Positions 17,949 through 27,505 of a stretch of 64,000 bases of DNA are shown piece by piece (positions within the stretch are counted from its first letter, which is position 1; every line of letters begins with the position of its first letter). The stretch spans positions 362 to 64,361 of the forward strand of contig CADBKQ010000020.1 in the NCBI GenBank assembly GCA_902795275.1, given 5' to 3'. Made by a program: the position numbers and the translations under genes. The stretch is from an uncultured Eubacteriales bacterium (lineage in GTDB: Bacteria > Bacillota > Clostridia > Christensenellales > Aristaeellaceae). Below the pieces are notes generated by a model that was not told where the DNA came from, did not search any database, and saw only the letters and a program-made list of their open reading frames with translations.

Positions 17949-18539
17949 TTATGCGTGGGATTTTCCGTCCCGCCAGTGCTGGTAGCACAGGCCGATATAT
18001 TTGATCTCGTTCTGATTGTCGATCAGCACCTGCGCGCCCTGCTTGATCACGCGGCCCTTGCCGTCCACGCGGGTGTTCATGGTGGCCTTTTTGCCGCACC
18101 AGCAGAGCGACCCGGTGACCTCCTGAATGTCCTCCGCCAGACGCAGCAGCGCTGCCGAGCCGGGGAAGAACTGGCCCATGAAATCCGTTTTCAGGCCGTA
18201 GCAGAAGATTTCCAGTTCGTCAGCCATGTCCGCCATTTCCTGCACCTGGGCTTCGGTGAGGAATTGTGCCTCGTCCACAAACACATATTGGAAATCAGAA
18301 TGCGCGTGCTGCACCGCCAGCCAGTTTACCTGCTCCCGGAAGCTGTTGCCGGGCTCCAGCACCAGGTCGGCTTCCGCTTGCAATCCCACCCGGGAATACA
18401 CCGTGTTCACCGAAACGCGGGTGTCAATAGCGGGCTTCACCAGCGCCACCTTCAGGCCCAGCTGCATGTAATTGTACCGCTGCATGAGCAATTGCGCCGT
18501 TTTGCTGGAGCCCATCACGCCATGATAAAAATGCAGCAT
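17949..18539 (-). CDS. tdk: thymidine kinase
   Basis: A 196-residue type II thymidine kinase, which phosphorylates thymidine with ATP in the salvage pathway. The P-loop is MGSSKTAQL (~9-17), the Walker B-like DEAQF is at ~90, and the lasso region with the zinc site runs through LCWCGKKATMNTR and a later Cys (GLCYQHW). The family length is typical. Its ATG overlaps the recR stop by one base (TAATG), so translation is coupled. It is the last gene of ybaB-recR-tdk and ends at a bidirectional terminator. Confidence 0.95.
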   Translation of the reverse strand: MLHFYHGVMGSSKTAQLLMQRYNYMQLGLKVALVKPAIDTRVSVNTVYSRVGLQAEADLVLEPGNSFREQVNWLAVQHAHSDFQYVFVDEAQFLTEAQVQEMADMADELEIFCYGLKTDFMGQFFPGSAALLRLAEDIQEVTGSLCWCGKKATMNTRVDGKGRVIKQGAQVLIDNQNEIKYIGLCYQHWRDGKSHA

Positions 18540-19138
18540 TACAGTTCCCGCCGCCCTTCCATCGCCTTCGCCAGCGTTACTTCGTCCGCGTATTCCAGGT
18601 CGCTGCCCACGGGCACGCCGTAGGAAATGCGGCTCACCTTCACGCCCATGGGCTTGATGAGCCGGGCGATATAGGCGGCGGTGGCCTCGCCCTCAATGTC
18701 CGGGTTGGTGGCTAAAATGACTTCCTGCACGTCCTCGGTGGACAGCCTTTGCAGCAGTTCCTTGATGCGGATGTCGTCGGGGCCGACGCCGTTCATGGGG
18801 GACAGGGTGCCGCCCAGCACGTGGTAGAGGCCCTTGAAGTCGCGCATCCGTTCCACGGCGGCCACGTCCCGGGCGTCGCGCACCACGCAAATTTGCCCAT
18901 TGTGCCGCTCTTCGTTCAGGCAGATGGGGCAGTATTCCTCCTGGGTATAATTGCCGCAGCGGGCGCAGAAACGCAGGGCCTTCCGCCCCTGCCACAGGGC
19001 GGCGGCCAATTCCTTTACGTCGTCCAGGGGCATGCCCGCGATATAGTAGGCCAGCCGCTGGGCGCTTTTTTGCCCGATGCCCGGCAGGCGCGACAATTGC
19101 AGCGCCATGCGGGCGATGGGATCGCCATTCTCCGCCAT
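18539..19138 (-). CDS. recR: recombination protein RecR
   Basis: The 199-residue protein matches RecR, which with RecF and RecO loads RecA at gapped DNA. The helix-hairpin-helix LSRLPGIGQKSAQRLAYY is at ~16-33. The C4 zinc finger is C-A-R-C...C-P-I-C (~58-73) and the Toprim domain begins at ICVVRDARDV. Residues EGEATAAYIARL lie in the Toprim C-terminal part. The gene starts one base after the ybaB stop region, on the same strand. RecR next to a YbaB protein is the usual arrangement; dnaX, which often precedes them, is absent here. Confidence 0.96.
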   Translation of the reverse strand: MAENGDPIARMALQLSRLPGIGQKSAQRLAYYIAGMPLDDVKELAAALWQGRKALRFCARCGNYTQEEYCPICLNEERHNGQICVVRDARDVAAVERMRDFKGLYHVLGGTLSPMNGVGPDDIRIKELLQRLSTEDVQEVILATNPDIEGEATAAYIARLIKPMGVKVSRISYGVPVGSDLEYADEVTLAKAMEGRREL

Positions 19139-19139
19139 G

Positions 19140-19490
19140 TCAGAACATCCTGCCCATGCCGCCCATACCGGAAGGCGCCATCTTTTCCATGGTTTCCTCG
19201 CGCACCTTTTCGCCTTCGCGCAGCGCTTCGTTCACCGCGGCGAGAATCAAATCCTGAAGCATCTCCACGTCGTCGGGGTCCACGGCTTCGGGCTTGATGG
19301 TCAGCTCCAGCAGTTCCCGCTTGCCGCTGACCTTGCAGGTCACCATGCCGCCGCCCGCGCTGGCTTCATACACTTTTTCGTCCAGTTCTTCCTGAACCTT
19401 GGTCATCTGCTCCTGCATCTTCTGGGCCTGGCGCATCAGCTGCTGAATATTGGGGCCGCCGCCAAAACCGGCGAATTGATTCCGTGCCAT
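19140..19490 (-). CDS. ybaB: YbaB/EbfC family nucleoid-associated protein
   Basis: A 116-residue DNA-binding protein of the YbaB/EbfC family. Residues ~10-40 are the helical PNIQQLMRQAQKMQEQMTK segment, followed by the conserved sheet around GGGMVTCKVSGKRELLELTI and a Gly/Met-rich tail. The start at 19490 is set by AGGAGG eight bases upstream; the longer frame to 19541 has no ribosome-binding site. It is the first gene of ybaB-recR-tdk, read from the promoter at 19548-19577. Confidence 0.94.
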   Translation of the reverse strand: MARNQFAGFGGGPNIQQLMRQAQKMQEQMTKVQEELDEKVYEASAGGGMVTCKVSGKRELLELTIKPEAVDPDDVEMLQDLILAAVNEALREGEKVREETMEKMAPSGMGGMGRMF

Positions 19491-19547
19491 TGTTTTTCCT
19501 CCTTCAATTTCCCATCGCCCGAGTGGGCTGTTTGCTTTCACCCGGTT

Positions 19548-19577
19548 ATTATACCACGACCTGCCGAATTCTGTAAA
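19548..19577 (-). promoter_or_regulatory. promoter of ybaB-recR-tdk
   Basis: Minus strand: TTTACA (19577-19572), 18-base spacer, TATAAT (19553-19548). The TATAAT lies about 58 bases before ybaB. Confidence 0.75.
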
Positions 19578-19614
19578 GCAGGCAAAAAACTTCTTCTTTT
19601 CCCATCCTGCCTGA

Positions 19615-19644
19615 TTGTGAATTGCCTGGCGGATATGGTATAAT
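19615..19644 (+). promoter_or_regulatory. promoter of the 5'-nucleotidase gene
   Basis: TTGTGA (19615-19620), 18-base spacer, TATAAT (19639-19644). It is divergent from the ybaB promoter. Confidence 0.75.
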
Positions 19645-19679
19645 CAAATCAGCGTTCTTCAAGCAAAGGAGGCATCGGC

Positions 19680-20600
19680 ATGGCGTATGATCTGACCAAA
19701 CCGCTGGTGATCGGCATTTCGTCCCGGGCGCTGTTTGACCTGGAAGAGGAGAATCGGATTTTTGTGGAACAGGGCCTGGCGGCCTATGCGGATTACCAGG
19801 TGCAGAACGAAGACAAGCCGCTGCAGCCCGGCGCGGGCTTTGAACTGGTGCGCGCGTTCCTGCGCCTGAACCAGTTTGCCCCCGAACACAGGCTGGTGGA
19901 GGTGGTCATCATGTCCCGGAACAGCCCCGATACCAGCCTGCGCATTTTCAATTCCATCCGCCATTACGGCCTGGATATTACCCGGGCCGCGCTCAGCGGC
20001 GGCGCGTCCGTGGCCCCTTACCTGACCGCATTCAATACCGATCTGTTTCTGTCCGCTTACCCGCCGGACGTGCAGGAAGCCATCAATTCCGGCGTTGCGG
20101 CGGGCACGCTGCTGACCGCTTCCGCGCCCGCGGGAAAGGAAAAAGAAGTGGATCAGATTCGCATCGCCTTCGACGGGGACGCAGTGCTGTTCGGGGCGGA
20201 GGCGGAAAGGATTTTCCGTCACGACGGCATTGAAGCCTTCCAGGCTCATGAACGCGACCACGCCAACGAACCGCTTACCAAAGGTCCCTTCGCCAATTTC
20301 CTGATGACCCTTTCCAATATCCAGGGCATGTTTCCCGACCGGGAGAGCGTGCCGATCCGCACCGCGCTGGTCACCTCCCGCGGCGCGCCGGCCCATGAAC
20401 GCGCCATCAAGACCCTGCGGAACTGGCATGTCCGCGTGGACGAGGCGTTTTTCCTGGGCGGCGTATCCAAGAAGGAAATCCTGTCCAAATTTGGCGCGCA
20501 TATTTTCTTCGACGATCAGCATGTCCATGCCGACCCCGCCTCCCAAGTGGTGGCCTCCGCCGTCGTGCCTTACCGGGAAGGGGACGACCCGACGGTGTAA
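19680..20600 (+). CDS. cytosolic 5'-nucleotidase (NT5C1-like family)
   Basis: A 306-residue protein similar to the PF06189 family of cytosolic 5'-nucleotidases, which dephosphorylate purine or pyrimidine monophosphates. Visible marks are the starting strand LVIGISSRALFDLEEEN (an HAD-like variant DxE site), VVIMSRNSPDTSLRIFNSI, the central IAFDGDAVLFGAEAER and the LGGVSKKEILSKFGAHIFFDD segment with an acidic pair. Family length fits. AAAGGAGG lies 7 bases upstream. Substrate preference cannot be read from the sequence. It is monocistronic. Confidence 0.82.
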   Translation: MAYDLTKPLVIGISSRALFDLEEENRIFVEQGLAAYADYQVQNEDKPLQPGAGFELVRAFLRLNQFAPEHRLVEVVIMSRNSPDTSLRIFNSIRHYGLDITRAALSGGASVAPYLTAFNTDLFLSAYPPDVQEAINSGVAAGTLLTASAPAGKEKEVDQIRIAFDGDAVLFGAEAERIFRHDGIEAFQAHERDHANEPLTKGPFANFLMTLSNIQGMFPDRESVPIRTALVTSRGAPAHERAIKTLRNWHVRVDEAFFLGGVSKKEILSKFGAHIFFDDQHVHADPASQVVASAVVPYREGDDPTV

Positions 20601-20668
20601 CTGGTTTCCCGGCGCTTGGAAAATTTTCCCGTGTTCCCGTGCTTGTTCATAATTTCTTTACATTTTTT

Positions 20669-20677
20669 TGCTATAAT
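20669..20677 (+). promoter_or_regulatory. extended -10 promoter of the ABC gene
   Basis: TGC directly precedes TATAAT (20672-20677), giving an extended -10 (TGn-TATAAT). No good -35 is at normal spacing. The start follows about 43 bases downstream. Confidence 0.65.
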
Positions 20678-20719
20678 ACACTGTCACTCTGCGCAGACGC
20701 GGAGGAAAGGAGCAGAAAG

Positions 20720-23380
20720 ATGCTTGTTTTAAAGGACATTGCCAAGGATTATCAGGCGGGCGATACGAAGGTGGAAGCCCTGCGGGGCATTGACCTGCAA
20801 TTCCGCGAGAAGGAATTCGCCGCCATTTTGGGCCCTTCGGGCTGCGGCAAAACCACTTTATTGAACATTATCGGCGGGCTGGATCAGTACAGCCGGGGCG
20901 ACCTGATCATCAACGGCCGTTCCACCAAGCAGTTCAGGGACAGCGACTGGGACACCTACCGCAACCATTCCATCGGCTTCGTGTTTCAGAGCTACAATCT
21001 GATTCCGCATCAAACCGTGCTGTCCAACGTGGAATTGGCCCTGACGCTCTCCGGCGTCAGCCGCGACGAGCGCCGCCGCCGGGCCATTGAAGCGCTGGAA
21101 AAGGTGGGCCTCAAGGATCAGCTGAAAAAGAAGCCCAACCAGATGAGCGGCGGCCAGATGCAGCGCGTGGCCATCGCCCGGGCGCTGGTCAACGATCCGG
21201 ACATTTTATTGGCCGACGAACCCACCGGCGCGCTGGACAGCGAAACCAGCGTGCAGGTCATGGAGATTTTGAAGGAAATCTCCAAGGACAAACTGGTGAT
21301 CATGGTCACGCATAATCCCGATTTGGCCGACCGGTATGCCAGCCGCATCATCCGCCTGCTGGACGGCAGGGTGATCAGCGATTCCATGCCCTGCGAAGAA
21401 GCCGAGCTGAAAGCGGGGGAGACCGGCAAACGGAAAAAGCCCTCCATGAGCTTTGCCACCGCCCTGTCCCTGTCGCTCACCAACCTGATGACCAAGAAGG
21501 GCCGCACGATTTTGACAGCCTTCGCGGGCTCCATCGGCATTATCGGCATCGCGCTGATTCTGTCCCTCTCCGCGGGCGTGGACATGTTTATCGAGCGCAT
21601 CGAACGGGACACCCTTTCCTCCTATCCGCTGGAAATTGACGAGCGCACCATCGACATGACGGACATGATGACCGGCGTGATGGACATTTCCTCCGACACC
21701 CGCGATCACGAGGAGGGCAAGGTGTATTCCGGCAGCCGCATGACCAAGCTGATGAGCGGCTGGATGAGCGGCGTGACGGAAAACAACCTGACGGATTTCA
21801 AGAAATACCTGGACAGCCGGGCGGATGAAGTCAACGAGCTGGTCAGCGGCATTCAGTACGAGTACAGCACGCCCCTGACCCTCTACCGCCTCACCGACGA
21901 CGGCCAGGCCATCCAGGTGAATCCCTCCACCACGCTGGAAGCCACCGGCATGATGAGCATGATGAGCATGATGGGCAACACCGCGGGCATCCAGGAAACC
22001 ATGATGAACGCCACCATGACCCGCATGAACGCCTTCCAGCCCTTGCTGAACAATGAAGAGCTGCTCAAAGCCCAGTACAAGGTGCTGGCGGGGCGCATGC
22101 CGGAAAAGATGGATGAGGTGGTGATCATCGTCAATTCCCGGAATGAGCTGAGCGACTACGCCTTGTATACCCTGGGCCTGAAAGACCAGAGCGAATTGAA
22201 AGGGATGTTTGAAGCCCTCATGAACGGCGAGCCCATCGAAAGCGAGGATATGGAGTTCACCTATGACGAACTCATGAACCTGCGCTTCCGCCTGCTGCTG
22301 AACACCGATTACTACAGCAAGGAAGGCGCCGCCTGGCGCAGCCGCAAGCGGAACGAGGAGTTCATGCGGCAGAAGATCGAGAACGGCATGGAAATCAAGG
22401 TGGTGGGTATTTTGAAACCCGCCGACGGAGCCGTGGCTACCACCGTGACGGTTGGCGTGGGCTATCGCTTTGAACTGATGGAATACCTGCTCGACCAGGT
22501 GAAAAACAGCCAGATCGTGCAGGAGCAATTGGCGAACCCCGGCATCGACGTGTTCACCGGCCAGCCCTTCGAGACCGACCAGACCGACCTGTTCGCCGCC
22601 CTGGACAGCATGACCGTCAGCGAGTTCTTCGACAAGTATTCCGGCGTGATGGGCATGAACGCGGAGATTCAGAAGCGCGTGGAGCAGATTCCTTCCTTCG
22701 CCCTGAACATGGTGAGCAAGGAGGACATCAAGTCTGTGCTGCGCATGGCGTTGCCGGAGGATATGAACAATACCCTGCAAAAGAACCTGACCACCCTGGG
22801 CGTCAGCGACGTGGATTCCCCCAGCGCCATTTTCCTCTATCCCAAGAACTTTGAGTCCAAGGCCAAGCTCAACGACATCATCAGCGCCTACAACGACGCG
22901 GCGGAGGAAGAAAACAAAATCCGGTACACGGACTATGTGGGCCTGCTCATGTCCTCCATCACCACCATCATCAACGCCATCAGCTACGTGCTGATCGCCT
23001 TTGTGGCCATTTCCCTGGTGGTGTCCTCCATTATGATCGGCATCATCACCTACATCAGCGTGCTGGAGCGCACCAAGGAAATCGGCATCCTGCGGGCCAT
23101 CGGCGCGAGCAAGCGGGATATTTCCCGCGTGTTCAACGCCGAGACCTTGATCATCGGCTTCGTGGCTGGGTTCATCGGCATTGTGGTGACGCTGCTGCTG
23201 GTGCTGCTCATTAACCTGATCATTTACCGGCTCACCGATATTCCCAACCTGGCCAACCTGCCGACCGCCGCCGGCTTCATCCTGGTGGGCATTTCCATGG
23301 TGCTGACCTTCATCGCCGGCCTCATCCCCTCCCGCATGGCCGCCAAGAAGGACCCCGTCGTGGCGCTCAGGACAGAGTAA
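20720..23380 (+). CDS. ABC transporter with fused ATPase and MacB/FtsX-type permease
   Basis: The 886-residue protein joins an ABC ATPase (1-~235) to a permease. Walker A is GPSGCGKTT (38-46), the signature is MSGGQMQRVAIARA and Walker B is ILLADEP. A first membrane helix is at ~262-290, followed by a ~460-residue extracytoplasmic domain. Three membrane helices occupy ~750-880, containing the FtsX-core region (VLERTKEIGILRAIGASKRDI). This is the MacB/LolCDE arrangement; in Gram-positives such proteins export lipids or peptides, or sense antibiotics. No sensor kinase pair is next to it. The start at 20720 follows an AAAGGAG seven bases upstream. Confidence 0.9.
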   Translation: MLVLKDIAKDYQAGDTKVEALRGIDLQFREKEFAAILGPSGCGKTTLLNIIGGLDQYSRGDLIINGRSTKQFRDSDWDTYRNHSIGFVFQSYNLIPHQTVLSNVELALTLSGVSRDERRRRAIEALEKVGLKDQLKKKPNQMSGGQMQRVAIARALVNDPDILLADEPTGALDSETSVQVMEILKEISKDKLVIMVTHNPDLADRYASRIIRLLDGRVISDSMPCEEAELKAGETGKRKKPSMSFATALSLSLTNLMTKKGRTILTAFAGSIGIIGIALILSLSAGVDMFIERIERDTLSSYPLEIDERTIDMTDMMTGVMDISSDTRDHEEGKVYSGSRMTKLMSGWMSGVTENNLTDFKKYLDSRADEVNELVSGIQYEYSTPLTLYRLTDDGQAIQVNPSTTLEATGMMSMMSMMGNTAGIQETMMNATMTRMNAFQPLLNNEELLKAQYKVLAGRMPEKMDEVVIIVNSRNELSDYALYTLGLKDQSELKGMFEALMNGEPIESEDMEFTYDELMNLRFRLLLNTDYYSKEGAAWRSRKRNEEFMRQKIENGMEIKVVGILKPADGAVATTVTVGVGYRFELMEYLLDQVKNSQIVQEQLANPGIDVFTGQPFETDQTDLFAALDSMTVSEFFDKYSGVMGMNAEIQKRVEQIPSFALNMVSKEDIKSVLRMALPEDMNNTLQKNLTTLGVSDVDSPSAIFLYPKNFESKAKLNDIISAYNDAAEEENKIRYTDYVGLLMSSITTIINAISYVLIAFVAISLVVSSIMIGIITYISVLERTKEIGILRAIGASKRDISRVFNAETLIIGFVAGFIGIVVTLLLVLLINLIIYRLTDIPNLANLPTAAGFILVGISMVLTFIAGLIPSRMAAKKDPVVALRTE

Positions 23381-23403
23381 GAACAGACCAATTCAAAGCA
23401 ATT

Positions 23404-23437
23404 AAAAAGAACCTGCTTTTGACGGCAGGTTCTTTTT
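23404..23437. terminator. bidirectional terminator between two convergent ABC genes
   Basis: Stem AAAAAGAACCTGC with GCAGGTTCTTTTT and a short loop. The A and T tracts make it usable on both strands. Confidence 0.9.
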
Positions 23438-23446
23438 GATCGGATG

Positions 23447-24541
23447 TTACAGCAGGTGCGCGCAGGCGGGGTCGAAGGAGATGAACGCATTGTCGCCCAC
23501 GTTGTAGATTTTCTTATTGACGGGGCAGTTGTCGGTGATCTTGACCAGCGTGTCGCCCACGCGGACGTGGTAGTTCTGGTAGCTGCCCATGAAGCAGCTC
23601 AGCTCCACCTTGCAGGGCAGCATGCCTTCGTCGGCAATGAGGATGGCCTCGGGCCGCACCACGATCTCGCACTCCGCGCCGGGAGCGTAGGCTTTCTCGG
23701 TGTTCACCGCCGCCGTGCCGGTGGGCAGCTGCACCACGGTCTGGCCGAACGTGCTGGACGCAACCCTGCCCTTTAAGAAATTGCACTCGCCGATGAAGTC
23801 CGCCACGAACTCGCTGTTGGGATGATAGTAGATTTCCGTGGGGCTGCCCATCTGAGCGATGACGCCGCCCTTCATCAGGATGATCTGGTCGGAGATGGAC
23901 ATGGCCTCGCTCTGGTCGTGGGTCACGTAAATGGCGGTGATGCCCAGGGCCTGCTGGATGCGGCGGATCTCCGTGCGCATCTGCACGCGCAGCTTGGCGT
24001 CCAGGTTGGACAGCGGCTCGTCAAAGAGCAGCACGCCGGGCTCAACGACCAAGGCGCGAGCCAGGGCCACGCGCTGCTGCTGGCCGCCGGAAAGCTGGTT
24101 GGTCATGCGCTGCTCCATGCCGCTGAGTTCCACCAAGGCCAGGATGTCCGTGACGCGCTGCTTGATTTCGTCCTTGGGCACCTTCCGCAGCCGCAGGCCG
24201 TAGGCCACGTTGTCGAACACGTTGTAGTGCGGGAACAGGGCGTAGCTCTGGAACACCATAGCGGTGTCCCGCTTGTTGGGGGTGAGGGCGTTGATGGGCT
24301 CGCCGCCCAGGTAGATTTCGCCCTCGTCGGGGCTTTCAAAGCCAGCGATCATGCGCAGGGTGGTGGTCTTGCCGCAGCCGGAGGGGCCGAGCAGCGTCAC
24401 GAAGCTGCCGGGCACGATGTCCAGCGCCACGTCGTGGACGGCATAAAAGTCCTTGCCGGTCTTGGGATCCTGATAGATTTTGGAAATATGGTCCAGCTTT
24501 ACGCCCTTGGGCTCTTTCACGCGCTTATCGGCCATGGTCAT
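23447..24541 (-). CDS. ABC importer ATPase (FbpC/PotA type)
   Basis: A 364-residue ATPase with Walker A GPSGCGKTT, Q-loop FQSYALFPH, signature LSGGQQQRVALARAL, Walker B VLLFDEP and the H-loop TAIYVTHDQSEA. A C-terminal OB-fold/TOBE region lies beyond ~245. The sequence is nearest the FbpC/PotA group that drives ferric-iron, polyamine or phosphonate uptake. Its ATG overlaps the stop of the permease gene (ATGA), with AGGAGG upstream. The complete set is a binding protein, a fused permease and this ATPase. Confidence 0.92.
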   Translation of the reverse strand: MTMADKRVKEPKGVKLDHISKIYQDPKTGKDFYAVHDVALDIVPGSFVTLLGPSGCGKTTTLRMIAGFESPDEGEIYLGGEPINALTPNKRDTAMVFQSYALFPHYNVFDNVAYGLRLRKVPKDEIKQRVTDILALVELSGMEQRMTNQLSGGQQQRVALARALVVEPGVLLFDEPLSNLDAKLRVQMRTEIRRIQQALGITAIYVTHDQSEAMSISDQIILMKGGVIAQMGSPTEIYYHPNSEFVADFIGECNFLKGRVASSTFGQTVVQLPTGTAAVNTEKAYAPGAECEIVVRPEAILIADEGMLPCKVELSCFMGSYQNYHVRVGDTLVKITDNCPVNKKIYNVGDNAFISFDPACAHLL

Positions 24542-26250
24542 TCGACCTCCTTTACTTTTCTGCTGGTTCCGAAGAATTTGATGATGAGGTTCATCAGCAA
24601 AACGCTTCCGTAGGTAATGGCGATCAGGATCGTCGCGAACGCGCAGGCGATGCTGAACGCGCCCTTTTCCGCAAATTCGTTGATCTGCACCGTGATCAGC
24701 AGGTAGCTGGGCGTCACCAGCAGGATGATGGCGGAAATGGCGGTGATGGAGCGGACGAAGGCGGTGACCAGGCCGGAGAGGAAGGAGTCCTTGATCAGCG
24801 GCAGGGTCACGGAGGTGAACACCTTTAGGCTGTTGGCACCCATGTCGTAGGCGCTCTCCTCGATGGACTTGTCGATCTGCCGCAGGGCGGAAATGCCGCT
24901 GCGCGTGCCGGTGGGCAGCGAGCGCACCACGAACACGATGATCAGGATCAGACCCGTGCCGTAAATGCCGCTGAGCAGACCGGTATGGAACAGGCCGTTG
25001 GCAAAGCCGCGGATGTAGCCGACGCCCAGCACCGTGCCGGGCACGGCCATGGCCAGAATGGAAACAGCTTCAATGAAGCCTTTAGCCTTGAACTTGCGCT
25101 TAACCACCAGGTAGGAAATGATCATGGACAGAAGCGCGGTGATCGGAGAGGCGATGAGGGAGAGCACGAAGGAATCCCTGAACGCCTTTAAGCCGTTATA
25201 TCTGGTGAATACTTGTTCAAACCACTTAAAAGTTAGTGGCGTAAACTTATAGCCCCAGGTGGGGAATAACGCGCCGATGGGTACGCAGATATACATCATA
25301 ATGACAAACACTGCTGCCAGAGAGCACAGGATGGTCAGCGGCACGGTGACGGATTTGTCCTCGATCAGCATGCGTGCACGGCTCGCTTTTCCGGTCAGGG
25401 TCGCGGCGGTCTTACGCTCTAAGTAATACTTTTGCACGGCGAACATGGCGAGCGTGATGCAAAGCAACACCACGGCCATTGCCGCCGCGCCTTCCTTATC
25501 CATAGCGCCGGTGATCTGGAGGTAGATCGTGGTGGCCAGCGTGTCATAATTGCCGCCGATCAACATTGGATTGGCAAAATCTGCGATGGACTCGATGAAC
25601 GTGACCAGGAACGCGTTGCCAAGTCCCGGCAGCAGCAGGGGGAATGTGACCGTCGTGAACACCTTCCAGCGGGACGCGCCCATGTCACGAGACGCTTCCT
25701 CCATGGAAGGGTCGATGTTCTTAAGCAGGCCTTTGAGCATCATATAGCACACCGGGAAGAACGTCAGGGTCTGCACGATGACGATGCCCCAGTAGCCGTA
25801 AATATTATTATCATAGATGCCCAGCAGGAAGCGGGTGATGAGGCCCGAACGGCCGAACAGCATGATCATGCTTAGCGACAGCACGAACGGGGGAGAGACC
25901 ACGGGCAGCATGGAAACAACCTTGAACAGACCGCCCACGGCTTTGCGCATCCGCACGTAGACTTCGACATACGCGAACAGGAGGCCGATCAGTGTGGACA
26001 GGATGCCTACCACGAAGCCCACCTTCAATGTGTTCGTGATGGCCTGGCGGAAAGTCCACAGGCCGAAGATGCGCTTGAAGGTATCAAGGGAAAGGCCGTT
26101 GCTGCCGTAGAGACTGTCCACCAGCAGGATCGCCAGCGGATAGAGAATGAACAGCGTCAGGAAGGTAATAAGGAGCACGATCGTGGTCATCATGATGGGA
26201 TCGGCCAGCAGCTTTTTTCGATCCAGCTGGGCGCTTTGACCTTTTGCCAT
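24538..26250 (-). CDS. ABC importer permease, two fused domains (FbpB type)
   Basis: A 570-residue membrane protein with about 12 helices in two homologous halves. Each half carries the EAA loop that docks on the ATPase: EEASRDMGASRWKVFTTVTF and EESAYDMGANSLKVFTSVTL. This fused architecture is characteristic of FbpB/AfuB and ThiP-like transporters for iron, thiamine or hexose phosphates. AAAGGAG precedes the ATG. It follows the binding-protein gene after a 100-base gap containing a GC-rich hairpin that could lower its expression relative to the binding protein. Confidence 0.92.
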   Translation of the reverse strand: MAKGQSAQLDRKKLLADPIMMTTIVLLITFLTLFILYPLAILLVDSLYGSNGLSLDTFKRIFGLWTFRQAITNTLKVGFVVGILSTLIGLLFAYVEVYVRMRKAVGGLFKVVSMLPVVSPPFVLSLSMIMLFGRSGLITRFLLGIYDNNIYGYWGIVIVQTLTFFPVCYMMLKGLLKNIDPSMEEASRDMGASRWKVFTTVTFPLLLPGLGNAFLVTFIESIADFANPMLIGGNYDTLATTIYLQITGAMDKEGAAAMAVVLLCITLAMFAVQKYYLERKTAATLTGKASRARMLIEDKSVTVPLTILCSLAAVFVIMMYICVPIGALFPTWGYKFTPLTFKWFEQVFTRYNGLKAFRDSFVLSLIASPITALLSMIISYLVVKRKFKAKGFIEAVSILAMAVPGTVLGVGYIRGFANGLFHTGLLSGIYGTGLILIIVFVVRSLPTGTRSGISALRQIDKSIEESAYDMGANSLKVFTSVTLPLIKDSFLSGLVTAFVRSITAISAIILLVTPSYLLITVQINEFAEKGAFSIACAFATILIAITYGSVLLMNLIIKFFGTSRKVKEVE

Positions 26251-26282
26251 CAGTCACCTTCTCCTTTCTTTCATTTGAAAAT

Positions 26283-26304
26283 CCCCGCCCCGGGCGGGGC
26301 GGGG
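26283..26304 (-). promoter_or_regulatory. GC-rich hairpin between binding protein and permease genes
   Basis: An almost perfect palindrome, CCCCGCCC...GGGCGGGG, lies between the binding-protein stop and the permease start. On the minus strand it is followed by ATTTTC, too short for a strong terminator. A partial terminator or mRNA-processing hairpin favouring the binding-protein message is inferred. Confidence 0.6.
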
Positions 26305-26350
26305 AAGAATGCTTCCGTTGCTTTGTGAAACTATTCAGTTGATACGGGAA

Positions 26351-27448
26351 TTATTCAGTCTTGAAGCGGCCGTCGGTGGCGGCGTCGCCCAGGGCTTCGA
26401 TAACATCTTTGACGTTCTGCTCAGTTTCTACCACAGCCTTGGCGAAGTCATAGCCGTCCCACACGGCGTCCAGGGTCAGGCCGAACTGCGCGGCGGCTTC
26501 GGGCTGCTGAGCATTGTCGATGACCAAGAATTGATAGGAACCGGTGTCGTCAGCCAGTTCCACGCAATCGGGGGAGAGGGCGAATTCCAGGAACAGCTTG
26601 GCGGCGTTCATGTGCTTGGCACCCTTGAAGATGGCCACGGGGCCGATTTCGCAGGCAGTGCCGTCGGCGGGGATTACCAGGCCCACGTTGTCGTATCCGT
26701 TGTCCAGGATCTGGGTGATACCGTCATGTAGGAAGCCGATGCCGATGACACATTCGCCGGTACCCACATTTTTGCTGGGGCCGGAGCCGGATTTGGTGTA
26801 CTGCTGTACGTTCTTGTCAAGAGCTACCAGGTAAGCGATGCCTTCGTCATGGCCCTTCATCTGGAGCATGAGGTTCGCGGCCAGCTTGGGGGTGCCGGCG
26901 GTGTTGTAGTTGGAGAACCAGATCAGGTTCTTGTATTCAGGCTTGAGCAGGTCGTCCCAGGTCTGAGGAGCTTCCAAGTTCAAGCGAGTCAGTTCATCCT
27001 TGTTGACCATGAAGCCCAGTATGCCGGTGTAGATGCCGTACCAGTAGCCGTTAGGATCCTTGTACAGGTCGCTCAGCAGGTGGGAAGCGTTGGCGGGCAC
27101 GTAGCTGTTGTCCAGGAAGCCCTTGGCAGCCAGCGCGTCATAGGGATTATTAGTGCCGCCGAACCACACGTCAGCAGATGGATTGCCGTTTTCTTCCTCG
27201 ATTTTTCCAGGAACTTGGCCTGTGGACAAGCGCTGATACGCTGTTTTGATGCCATACAGTTTTTCAAACGTATGGCAGGCGGCGGCCAGATAGTCTTCTT
27301 CGCAGGAGCCGTACACGACCAGTTCGCCCTCAGCCTGGGCGGCCTTCACCAGTTCGGGGTCCGCTTCCACGCGGTCCTCGGCAGCGGCGAAGGACATGCA
27401 GCCCAGCGCCAGGATGGCGACCAGCAGGAATGCCAAAAACTTTTTCAT
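26351..27448 (-). CDS. ABC importer substrate-binding protein (FbpA/AfuA-like family)
   Basis: A 365-residue extracytoplasmic solute receptor. The N-terminal signal peptide ends near FAAAEDR, with a cysteine in ALGCMSF that could make it a lipoprotein, though the lipobox is imperfect. The mature protein has the type II binding-protein pattern (ELVVYGSCEEDYLAAACHTFEKLYGIKT). It resembles receptors for ferric iron, phosphonates or hexose phosphates, but I cannot see the tyrosine pair of iron-binding FbpA, so the substrate is open. It heads the operon from a consensus promoter at 27506-27534. Confidence 0.85.
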   Translation of the reverse strand: MKKFLAFLLVAILALGCMSFAAAEDRVEADPELVKAAQAEGELVVYGSCEEDYLAAACHTFEKLYGIKTAYQRLSTGQVPGKIEEENGNPSADVWFGGTNNPYDALAAKGFLDNSYVPANASHLLSDLYKDPNGYWYGIYTGILGFMVNKDELTRLNLEAPQTWDDLLKPEYKNLIWFSNYNTAGTPKLAANLMLQMKGHDEGIAYLVALDKNVQQYTKSGSGPSKNVGTGECVIGIGFLHDGITQILDNGYDNVGLVIPADGTACEIGPVAIFKGAKHMNAAKLFLEFALSPDCVELADDTGSYQFLVIDNAQQPEAAAQFGLTLDAVWDGYDFAKAVVETEQNVKDVIEALGDAATDGRFKTE

Positions 27449-27505
27449 GTTAAGAGCCTCCTTGCAGTAAAATATGGAATTTGACGGGTTCCGTCTTCAC
27501 CGTTC

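Noticed and set aside
23447..27448. Calling the importer a ferric-iron system outright
   Set aside because: The permease architecture fits, but the tyrosines of iron-binding FbpA are not evident in the receptor, so the substrate is left open.
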